From: Margaritifera margaritifera
Taxonomy: Eukaryota > Mollusca > Bivalvia > Unionida > Margaritiferidae
DNA length: 64,000 nt
Direction: 5' to 3'
NCBI GenBank assembly: GCA_029931535.1
Contig: JAQPZY010001098.1
Span: forward strand, 62,001 to 126,000
Below, one piece after another: positions 37,344-49,400 of the stretch (the stretch's first letter is position 1; the number at the start of each line of letters is the position of its first letter). The position numbers and the translations under genes are program-made. The notes under the pieces are model-generated. The model made no database searches, was not told the DNA's origin, and was given only the letters and a program-made list of their open reading frames with translations.

Positions 37344-37406
37344 ATGTTAACCGTTTTCAGAAACATAATTTCTTTACTTTTAATGTTGATACTGTCTGTG
37401 ACAGAG
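37344..37406 (+). CDS. VOPP1: VOPP1-like exon 1 (signal peptide)
   Basis: 21 codons from ATG, ending GAG before donor GTAAGA, phase 0. The hydrophobic core IISLLLMLILSV fits a signal peptide. An in-frame TGA 12 nt upstream makes this the first possible Met of the exon. The link to exon 2 rests on phase and on the family's signal-then-cysteine layout. Confidence 0.75.
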
Positions 37407-40400
37407 GTAAGAGGGGCACACAGAATGGAATTATAAAAGCAATGTCGCTTTCAGTTGATCATTCTTGCAACACCAACCAAACATCCTTCATCATTTACGT
37501 AATGCTATGAAATGTCCAGGGTTGGTCAAACATTCATGAATGTAGAATTAAAGAATGCCGCCTTATAATCTTGAAGATGAAAATGTTATTTTTTTATCAA
37601 TGTTTTCATCAGACTTTTTTTATATATAAAATCTAAACTACCTGCAGATTAGACCAACAAGTTGTTCTCCAACTTTTTTTTTTTTTTTTTTATACTGTCA
37701 TGACTGGACGTCTTACATTGTAGGATTATCATATTAGGATCCGTGGTTGCTCATTGTTTAGCCTGCTGGTCTAGTGAATGAATGGGTGCAGGTTCGAACC
37801 CTACCATTGGATCAGCCTGGGTCGGTTACCATTCTGTTGTCCTTGAGCAAGGTATTTTAATCCAATTGCCTTGGCACTAAATAACTTAACAGAGATGGCA
37901 ATTAGGGATGCAACAAAATGTCAGTAACATTGCCTTGCTGAGAAATGTATGTGTAATAACCTAAACAGATAGAAAGATGCTTACTTGAAATTATCATTAT
38001 TTAGTGATATATCCACTTAACATGAATTACATGGTGAGTTCTCCTTGGAATAGAAGCATAGAGGCTTTTTAAGTCAACGACCTCATATTTTGCATTGCTT
38101 CAGTGAGGTCATTTCTATTTATTATGTTTTATACTAAATCCTTAGTTGGATTTTTCAAGTTCTCCATTCATTGTCTATAATATTTATATCTGGTGATGGA
38201 CTGGGGCAGTTAACAAGTTAATACATTGCTGTTTTCCATGAAATACACCATGCATAATTATGTGAAGGAGCATTATCATGTTGGAATATAAATGGTCAGT
38301 TTCCAAACCTTTTGAAATTGCTGGTCATGAATGAATGTATAGGATCTGGATGTACTTCTCAGTGTTAATATTTCCATCCACAGCGACAAAAGTTTCAACA
38401 TTTTGAGCAGTATTGTATCCCCAAAACATGGCTGACATTTTGCTGTTATCAGATCCAACTCTGACACCATCTGGTCAGTAAGCTTCATCAGCTCTTCTCG
38501 AGACATACTCGGTTGTCTTTTCCAATGACCACCTGAGTTTCATCTGAAAAATCACTTTTCACTAGTCACTAACACTCTAGTGTAACTTTCCCCTACATCA
38601 AGCTACACAGTTCTTTCTATTTTTTTCAGACACTATAAGGGTTTTCTGAACTGGATGTTTCTTTAAGCCATAGAAATGGAGCATGTTTGCACACCTTGTG
38701 GACACATTTGTTGGTGTGAAAGTGTTAAATACACTAGAAATTTACTTCAAAGTTTGCTGTTTGTTTTGTTTCACAATCTCCTGAAGTGTACTTTCATCTA
38801 TTTTTGTTCTCCCATCCCTGGGTTCTCAAATTTTTATCATTTTCTCACTGTTTGGAATGCTTTACTCTTGATATTACAGTCCTGTTTACTTGTAGTATCC
38901 TGGTAATTTCGGACTGACTAAAATTTGTATGATACAACAATATTGCCAATTTTCATTGATCTATCAACATTTCTTTTCTATTATGCGGCATTTTTATAAT
39001 TGTTTCTTTACCATTGTTCGGTCAGCAGACGACTTTTTACAACTGGTGAAAATGAAAATACATAACCTAAAATCATATCCATGAACATGCAAATCTTTCA
39101 CTTTATCCCTTTCTAAACTTTTGTACTGGAATGGAACTTCTAAAACAGTTTGGAAGGTATTAACTCGAAGACAGGCAAATTCCCTGATTTAAGCTTTCTT
39201 CTTGTGCAAAAGATCTGAGACTACATACCATATTTTTTTATTAAAATATCGAGTTCGATTTGTTTTAGCTCTACTGGTCAAAGATCAGAAGAACTTATGT
39301 AATGGCGTGTCATCTGTCATTCCATCTGTCCATCCATCCTCATCCTGTACTTGAGCCTGGGAAGCAGGACCATGTGACCCAGTGTCTCTGTTTTTTTAGG
39401 CTGGGAGATTTGGGAGTAAGAGGACTGTCCTTAGTGGCAGACACGGCAGAAGTGTGAGAGCGACTCTCAACCCTCCTGGGGCAATTGTGGGGGTCAGTCC
39501 CCTTCCCTTGTTCTATGGACTTGCAGCATCAATCTCTCTGCCATGGGGCCAAGGCCCTGAAGACCATGGCTGTATGCAGAGAACCATCCAAATCCGTTAA
39601 AAGGACCCTCATCCCGTAAGGGTTTAAAGGAATCATAGGAAGGGGGGAATGCTGATCCGATCCTCTTTCATAGTCCTACGTCAGTACATCAAATCCAAAT
39701 CCCAAGAGGGATTGAACAGTAGTCTGGAGAGGGTGGGGGTCTCGACCGGGTCCCTCTCCCCATACCTATGGGCCTCGAATGACTGGTAATGAGCGGTACT
39801 CGTAGCCCAGTGACCGGTGACTGGCACACGGTGCCCAGTAGATGACTGGTTTTTCAACTCTGATCTGTACGAAGATCATCTCCCAGATCTGACAGTCTTA
39901 GATCAAGGCCCAGCCCTTTCCCGGTGGCACGATTCTGTCATTGAAAACAGGCTACGGTTAGTTGATTCAGTGGAAGTAAATGTTAAGGAAGACAGTCATG
40001 TTACTGTTCAAGAGGTAGCAGACAATATTGATTTTTCTTATACAGAAGTGCAGAGTAAATAAAGACCACAGAATTAGGAATGTACAGGGATTGCACCTGT
40101 TGGGTGCCCAGATTTTGCTTGATAAAGAACAAATGGGCTTAGGGGTAAAGATCTGCAGCGAATTATTATACAGGTAATTATTATACAGGTACAAAGTCGA
40201 AGGCTATAGTTTCTTCAATTTGATCATTACATGCAATGAAACTTGGATATACTACTTTGAATCCGAGCGTAAGAGATGAGCAGTGTATGGAAGCAGACAA
40301 GTTTGCCATCACCTATACAAGCATGTCTTTCCAAATCGGCTGGAAAGGTTATGTGCATTATGTTCTTCAACACGTGAGGAATTATTTTGAACTGCATGGT

Positions 40401-43400
40401 ACCAGAGAACACCACAGTAAATGGACACTACTGTGCCACAGTAATCAGATATAATTTATGTGAGGCTATTTGCCAGGTGTCCAGACCTCCTAAGGGGTGG
40501 CTTCATTTTGTACCATGATAACATCCCTGCACACACCTGCAAGTTTGTAATGCAGACCTTACAAAATCTTGGTGTTGACACCATAAATAACCCACCATAC
40601 AGCCCAGATTTAGCTCCTTCTAACTTCTGGCTTCTTCCAAAATTGAAGATTCATTATAGGGGAAACCATTACAAAAGCAGAGAAGAACTAAGGGATGCAA
40701 TCACTGGGTCATTACAAATGCTGTCATATATATATATATATATTAAAGATATCTTAAAATTTTATATAGAATCTGTTATAAAGTATAAAAGAAAATGGAC
40801 CGGTCATGGATTCATGGCTTTTTTTTCTTCTCTTCTGCCAGTTGAGTGTCAGTCTCTTTGAAAGACTCTTGTTTTTATGTATTTCAAGGTATTACTTGTG
40901 ATCAAACCATAAAATATGAGGTCACAAAAGCGGAGTATATGTTGTGTCAACATTGTTCAGTGCTCAGAGCCCACTCTTCTGCCTTCAGTGCCCTTCAAGC
41001 TCCTCCCCTCTGCCTTCAGATTGCTAAAACCTCCTTAAAACTGTGTAATTTTCAATTTATTCCACTTAGTTTTCTGTTGATATATTGTAGAATAAATGTA
41101 TGAATGTGCTTTTGTCTGTTTATACTTTCAAAAAGATGAAATTGTACAATTTTCATCTGCTTCTGGTTCTGTTATTACAAAGAAATGCCCCTTTGTTTCA
41201 AAAGTGCCCTTTTCATCAACAGAGTGGCTCTTTTGCTAAACAAATTTTTGGTAGCAGCACAATGCCAGGTAGGACTGATTAAAATATCAAGTTCGATCTG
41301 TTTTAGTTCTACTGGTCAAAGATCAGAAGAACTTATGTAATGGCGTGTCATCTGTCATTCCATCTGTCCATCCATCCATGAACACAAGCTTGTTATCGCT
41401 ACTCAACATAAAATACTCAGAGAAAAGTCATAAATTTGGCACAGTTATAATAATAAGCGTTAAAACAATCACACATTATTGACTGATGGTTAAATAAGCA
41501 GGGGGATAATGTGTTAGTGTTACCCATGATGGTTAAATAAGCAGGCGGATAATGTCTTAAGTGTTACTCATGATGGTTAAAGAAGCAAGGGGATAATGTC
41601 TTAGTGTTACTCATGATGGGTTAAAGAAGCAAGGGGACAATGTCTTAAGTGTTACTCATGATGGTTAAATAAGCAAGGGAATAATGTCTTAGTGTTACTC
41701 ATGGTGGTTAAATACGCGGGGGGGATCATGTGTTAGTGTCACTCATGATGGTGAAATAAGCAGGGGGATCATGTGTTAGTGTCACTCATGATGGTGAAAT
41801 AAGCAGGGGGATCATGTGTTAGTGTCACTCACTATGGTGAAATAAGCAAGGGGATCATGTGTTAGTGTCGCTCATGATGGTGAAATAAGCAGGGGGATCA
41901 TGTGTTAGTGTCGCTCATGATGGTGAAATAAGCAGGGGGATCATGTGTTTGTCACTCATGATGTTGAAATAAGCAAGGGAATAATGTCTTAGTGTTACTC
42001 ATGATGGTGAAATAAGCAGGGGGATCATGTGTTAGTGTCACTCATGATGGTGAAATAAGCAGGGGGATCATGTGTTAGTGTCACTCACTATGGTGAAATA
42101 AGCAGGGGGATCATGTGTTAGTGTCGCTCATGATGGTGAAATAAGCAGGGGGATCATGTGTTAGTGTCACTCATGATGTTGAAATAAGCAAGGGGATCAT
42201 GTGTTAGTGTCACTCATGATGGTGAAATAAGCAGGGGGATCATGTGTTAGTGTCACTCATGATGGTTAAAAAAGCAGGGGGATCATGTGTTAGTGTTACT
42301 CTATTTCCAAAAATAAAATGACAATAATTAATATTTTATAGGCAATAAATCTTATGACAAATAAACTAAAAACAAAACTACTCTAAACTTTACACTTTTA
42401 TGTAATAAATTGACAGTTGATTGCCAGCCATCATCTTATAACTTTGTTGTACATTATTAATTTACTATCTGCCATAATTGCCATCACGAGTTTTTAAAAT
42501 TGGGCTTGACAAAAATTAGCATCATGCTGTAAAAAAAAGAAAATTGAAAAAAAATAATGAGTACTTTTCTTTTTCAGGTAATTTGTGAAATATGTCCAGA
42601 TGGAGGAACGTAAGTTTTTCTTGTCTTCAGATTTAACATATATACTTGTTTATAAATCAAGTCCAACTGCAAACTGCACATACCCAGATCTGCCGTGGCA
42701 TAATGCATTGGCAGATCTGGGTTTGTGCAGTTTGTTAGGAATAATCAGTAGAACAGCATAGACCCTGATCTGAGGTGCATTATGCAACAGCAGATCAGGA
42801 TCTATGTTGTTTGCAGTTGGACTCGACTTAAAAGTTAGTATATATGGTATATAAAAATTGAACTTCATATTTGGGGCCCTGGGCGGCCGAGTGGTCTAAG
42901 GCACTCACCTTTACAGATCATTCACATCTCACCTCCGACCGTATGAGCTTGAGTGTTGGCTCAACCAACATGGGTATGTGAGAAAGCTTGCCAGTAGCTT
43001 CCTACGGGTCGGTGGTTCTTCCCAGGGTCTTTCCAGGTTCTTCCTCCACCAGATATACTGGCTGCCATGTATAGCCTATTATGTGCTGAAAAATGGCATT
43101 ACACCCCACAAAACCAAACCGAACTAAACTTCATATTAACAGGATTCATGAAGTCATTAAGCTTGAACATTGATCATACATTGTGCATGAACAACAAAAT
43201 ATGTTCATGGCATAGTGTGTAATTGATTTTCAGGCATCATGACTTCCAAAATCCTGTAAAATATGATATTCATTGCTTATAATTACAATTAGTTCAAAAA
43301 ACAATAGCCAATCTCAAGATTAAATAACAGAACTATATTCTAAATTTGTTTACATACAGTCCTACCCACTTATATCGACATCACTTATGTCGACAAGCCG

Positions 43401-46400
43401 CCTATGTCGACAAAAAAGCAAAGTCCCGGTCCCTTGGTCTACTATTACTATTAAATTTGTCATGCTTATGTCGACATCGAGATAAGAAATAAAAGTACAT
43501 GTCGACAGAAGCCCTTGGTCCCAGCTTGAACAAATCCTTTGTTTTCTAATCATTTATGTCGACAAGCTGACAGTTCTGACCCATACTTTGTTCAACAATT
43601 AGTTGATCTTGCCGCCAAACTTTAATTTTGCCGCCGGATCATTTATGTTGACAAGCGGCCAGTTCTGACCTGTACTTTGTTCAACAATTAGTTGATCTTG
43701 CCGCCAGGCTTTAATGTCTCGGTGGATTAAAAAACAGGCTTTTGTTTGGTCCTATAAAGTTGGCCTCTCGCGGCGAGTTAAATAACACGTGCCCTTTGTC
43801 AAAGCAAGCCGGTTACAACGTTCAATAAAAACAATCCACCCTTCATTAAAAAAAATCATCACCAAACTTGAATAAAAGCAATGAAATCTGATCAATTGTT
43901 GCATTTTCCAAAGTGATCGGTGATTAAAAGTTTATTGTGCTGTGAAAGTTTCCTTTTTAACTTTATTTATGTTTACGATGGCTACCAACGGCAGCGTAAA
44001 ACACAGATTAAATTTACAGTCTCTGGAAACTAAATATCTGGCTGTTAAGAAAGTTGAAGGTGGGGCATCTCGCAAAGATGTCTGTAAAACTTTTCACTTA
44101 AACATGTCAGGATGGATGATAAACCAACAAGTTGTTCTCCACCTTTTTTTTTTTTCATTGGTAGCGGACCAGTAAAAAAAAAAAAAAAAAAAAAAGGACA
44201 AGAGCAACTTGTTGGTCTAGATGGATGAAAGCTGCTGAGTCTATAAAGAAAGGCTACGTTGAAGGTAAATTAATCATTTCAGCTGCATGTCTCTTGTTCA
44301 ATTTTATGTACTTTTCACGATGACTTCCGTAAATAAATACATGTTTTCATTTCCCTGTGAATAGCCCCATCCCCTTGGTAGCCTCAGTAAGATGGGAACA
44401 TGTATTGTTCCAGGCTGACCAAAATCTAGGCCAATTTAAGTACATGTACATGTACTTTGTATCATGTAAATAACAACTATGCAACCATGTGCTACTGACG
44501 ACAATGATTATTGTAGTGAATTGTGTAGACGTGTTAGATCAAATGAGGACAACCATTTTTTATACATGTGTTTCCTATCAGGATGTGACCGATACATACA
44601 TTTTCTAACATTAGATCCGTACACGAATTCATGGATTTTTCATATACATGCACTTAACACATTGTGGATTTTATTACACAAAGGTAACCAAAATGTAATT
44701 TGTTAGTATAGAAGTGTATTTCACACTGGTTTTGTCTTCATGTACCGGTACTCAAAATTTCCATTGTTTGTTTTCTCAAAGTGTAAATCCTGCTCACTGA
44801 CAACAGGTCCCCCCCGCCACTTATCTCGACATCCGCTTATGTCGAAAATATTTCCTCGGGCCCGAGGATGTTGACATAAATGGGTAGGACTGTATAGTTA
44901 GTTTTGTTTACTGCTTGTAAACAAATTTTCAAAATTAGTAAATGTATAAACAAATATGCATGTGGCTGTCATTGATACAGTAACTAAAATATTCGAGTTA
45001 AACTATATATTTCTAGATCTTTGCTTAAGAGAATTCTTTAGTAGGATTTTTCTGTTCTTTTCTCAAAGTATATTTTTCTGTTCTTTTCTCAAAGTATGTA
45101 TCTTATTTTCACATTGAATGTGGCATAGCTTGAAAAAAGCAGAAGTTGACAAGAGTTGGTTATAGCACGCATTACACAACATTGTTTAACTGATGATGCT
45201 GATAAAAGTTTCTTTAAACTACAGTATTTTACCTTTAAACAACATATCAACAGAACCTTGATTAGTAACATTATTTAAAAAACACCGTTTCAGGCTTGTA
45301 AGCCATTGTATAGTTTCTTAGGTATTGTAGATCCTACAAAAGCATTCCATGTGCATGTCCATGCAGTACACCTGGTTCCATTCTTGATTTTTCATCATCT
45401 ACATATATTATGTAACAGTAGGAAACAATGCCACAACAATCCTAGGGATGTTTTAGTGAAACTGTTTGATACATTCTACAAAAACATAACTTACAAAATG
45501 AAAATATTACAAGTTGAGCAAGTTATGGCATGCATATTATAATAGCTGTCAGCTGTTCAGTAAGCATAACATGTAGATACGGCTAAAACACGGTATTGGT
45601 GCTGAGAGTAGTCTCACTCACTTAAAAAATTGAAATGTTTGATAGAACATTTCAATGAAGTTCATTATATACCCTAGGGTGTCCCCTAGTCAGATCAAGT
45701 TAGATTTAGCTTGAACATGCATGCGATTTTGTTTAACCATTATTTCAATTCATTGGTATAACAACAGTTACAGACACTACACTTGGTGTATAACATGCAA
45801 GAAAAACAGCATGAAAACTTTAAAACTTTATTTTTTTTCACAGTAACATCAGTAACAGGATATCAACATTTAAAGTAAACAACATAACTGGAAGTGGTAA
45901 ACAACTTAATAACAAAATCAAAACATCTATGACAAAGGTATCACTAAGAAAAAAAACCTAACCATGAAACTTTTGCATAACAAACATAAAAGACATAGAA
46001 TAATCTTATTTAGGCATTTATCTAACACCAAGAAGAATATTTAAACAAACAAAATCATTAATACTGGCCAAAAGTATTGCAAACTTCCATAAGAGTCAGA
46101 AGTACATTGTCCATAAAATTGGTTACAGACACTACAAAACTATAGCATTTCAATACAGCTGCAGAACCATACGTATCTCCATAAAATTCACTTCAAAAAT
46201 AATTCAACATGAACACATTGACTAGAATTATTCATTAAATGAATGTTGATTAGTTAATAAAATGATAAAACCACATTGTAACAGGTATATGTCCAATACT
46301 TGTGTTAAAATTATGAACTGGTAAATAGCACTTGAAAGTTTAATACTAAATAGTGTTTGTAAGAGTAAAATATTGAAGTATAATGAATGTTCAATAAATC

Positions 46401-49400
46401 ATAGTCACTAAAGTATTGTTCAACCCAAGGTGCTGACTCAAACACAGACCCATATGTGATTGATCTTAAGGTTACAGACACTACACATTAAACCTTGACT
46501 TTATATTGTCATTTCAAATAGAAGTGCTTATGATTTTTTTCCAGATTTGACTTGAGCTTAGACAATTCAGCTGCATTAAACTTGAAATGACCCCTTTCAT
46601 TGACTATTTGTGGAGCTTTTACCCTGTACAAGATAGCATCTAGAGCCTCTTGTGAATAATCATCTTTTTCAGGCCAAACATACATGTTGCCAGACTTTCT
46701 CATGTATTTAAGTCTAACTTCGTTATGAAGAATGTCTATTACTTCTGCTAAGTATACATCTAGAGGTCCCTTCTTTGGCTTAAGTCCTACAGCAACAAAT
46801 TCTCCAGGGTGGTATTTCTCTATTGGTTTCTCTGTGTTGGTTGGTGCTTTTTTGTCAACTTTGATCTTCTTTGTCACAATGTTTTGTCTTTCTGTTGACT
46901 TCCGTTTCTTATTAGGCTTTTCGCTTGTTGCTGAGTTATGATCTTTCTGGTTACTTCCTTGTTTTCTTTTCTTGTCATTATTTTCTATTGTTGATGGATT
47001 CTTGTCTTTAAGTTGTTTTCCTTTCTGACTTAAATTATCTTTATTGAGTACTAACTTTCTCATTTCCCAGGCATTAACATTTTTGCTGAAGTTGCATCTC
47101 CCGTCAACCTTCATGCATTGCTCACAATAACAGCTCAGATTTCTTATGCTCAGTTCATAATCATTGCTTCCTGACTTTACAGCATGTAATTTTCTTGTAC
47201 CTTGCAGTGTTTGCACATCAGTTTCTTCTCTATTTCTCTCAACATCTTTAACAAGGATGAACTCCCTTCTCGAAACTGTTTTAGCTTCATTATCTGTATT
47301 TTCCATTTTCAGTTTCTCTGTACAGAAATGATATACATCTTCTGCACAACCTATCACCTTTCTATTGCTGATTACAGCTCTGTAGCAAGCATTCTTGACT
47401 GTCGCACCGAGACCATCGCAAACACTCTTTCCATGTGATGTTTCGAAATAATTTCGTGTTACAGATGGCTTTTTCCTCAGACTTATGTCAGCAAAGGCTT
47501 TCTTCCCCTTATACTGGGCAGCACAGCCATCTGTCCACTCATGGATCTCCTCTACTTTCACACCTTTCTTCTTCAGAATTTCTATAGCTTTGTTCTCAAA
47601 AGTGATAGCTAAGTCTGCATCATGTTTGGTTTCTTCACTGATGCCAATAATGGCATGCTTTATCTTGAATTCTTTTTCTCCCTGTTTTTCTGTATAGTAA
47701 CACATGATTGGATGTATTGTAACTTGGTTCCTGTCGAAGAATCCAGATTGTACTTCACTTTGAAAAACACACCCATAGTTCTCACTAAAGTCCATGACCA
47801 TAGCAATAGAACCCTCACCAATTCTATCAACACAAATTCCCATCTGTTGCTGTTGCCATTTGGCCCTGAAAACGTGCTCTGGATACTCTTGCATGTCAGT
47901 TTCTAAGCATGTAATTAATGTTTTTATGTCTGTTTCTTTAGGCACACAGGAGACGCAACGCTTTACTTTATCATCTTTTGCTATTTCTATACTTTCCCAT
48001 TGATGCCATGATATCTGCCTGTCACTATACTTTTCAACAAATGGTTTAAGGTAACTCTGCAAACATTTCACACCGCATTGTTTGCATTCTCTTCTTAAAC
48101 ATTTAATAGCTGGATTGGTGTCGTATTTACAAAAAGTAGCATCACTTAAGCTTTTCTTATCTACTGAAATTTCATCCAAATCTCCATTTTCTTTCACTGC
48201 TTTTTTTACATTTGTTAGTGCCTCACTTTTTAGGGCCACGTTACAGCACTTTTGGCATAAGCATGATCTTCTGCTTGTTTCAGACACCTTTTTAACATTC
48301 ACTGGTTTCAATTTAGAAAATGAAGTTAATCCTATTTTGTGACTATGGTTCCTTAACTTGTAGTCTTTGTAGGCTTCTTCCAATGTCATAGTCATCACAT
48401 GTTTTTGAAGTATTTCTTTTTGACCACCTTTTCTTACTTTCACAGTTTCACGTTTATTAGGCACTTCCCTACTGATTTCTGGACTTAGAAAAAAATCTTT
48501 CACAGATTTCTTTAATGGAGAGTTAAGTGAATCCCTTCTTCTTTTTCTTTGTTTCGTCTCCCACCATGTAGAACTAGGTTTTTGCCCTTTCACTGATACT
48601 TTGAAATACTTTTTTAGTCTGTGTCTTTTATATTTCTTCAGTAATGCGTCACAAATGATGTTGTATGCATGTTTCTTTGCACCCCCTTTCCTTGTTTTCA
48701 CTTCTGAAATGCTCTCTGACACAGATTGTATAACAGTATCTGTCAATTCAAGTTTTTTTCTGCAATCCGGTGTCATTATCATTATATTCCTATTTAGAAA
48801 CTTTGATGTTGATGGAGATTCAATTAATTTACTTATGATGACTGCTTTTCTCTTTGGGGTATTTGGTAATACTTCCTTTACCTTTTTTAATTGTCTGTAC
48901 AGAGTTGCTTTAGGTAACACTTTATTCATTGGTGAATCTCTGGCTGACCCAATATTTCCTATTTCACAATCAGTCTGAATACACTCTTGCTGTATACTTT
49001 CATTCAGTTTGATACGCATTCTCCATGCTTGGGTTCTTTTCACAGCTTCTTTCTTCTTTCTACTTAATTCAGCAGTTTTCGGACTTCTTAAATCAACACT
49101 CTTATTAACCGATATTGCCAGGGCTGCTTTTTCTTTCTTTTTCTGGCGATACCTTTTCATTTCTTCACATTTTTTCCTTCTTAATTCTTGTTGAAGATTT
49201 GAATCGGAAAGTGATTGCTGTTTTTTTAGTAGTCTTGCATCTTTTCTTCTTTCTCTATCAACCCTTTTTAGCTCCTCATGTTTCGCCTTATTTTCCCTCT
49301 GTTTTTTTCTCCAGGCTTGTACCTTTAGCCTCGTCTTCTCCCTTCTAGCTTTAATCTTCTGTTCATCTTCTTCTGGCTTATCTTTGCTTCCTAAAAGCAA

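Noticed and set aside
37791..37800. Functional tRNA gene at the perfect B box
   Set aside because: No acceptor stem pairing and no intact cloverleaf; the V-SINE core follows, so it is a SINE head.
46732..49348. Several plus-strand frames of 60-125 codons
   Set aside because: All are antisense shadows of the 963-codon coding exon, rich in Phe/Ser/Leu as expected for the complement of Lys/Glu-rich coding sequence.
49398..49400. TTG as start of the long transposase frame
   Set aside because: It lies in the polypyrimidine tract of a strong 3' splice site, and a phase-matched ATG exon exists upstream.
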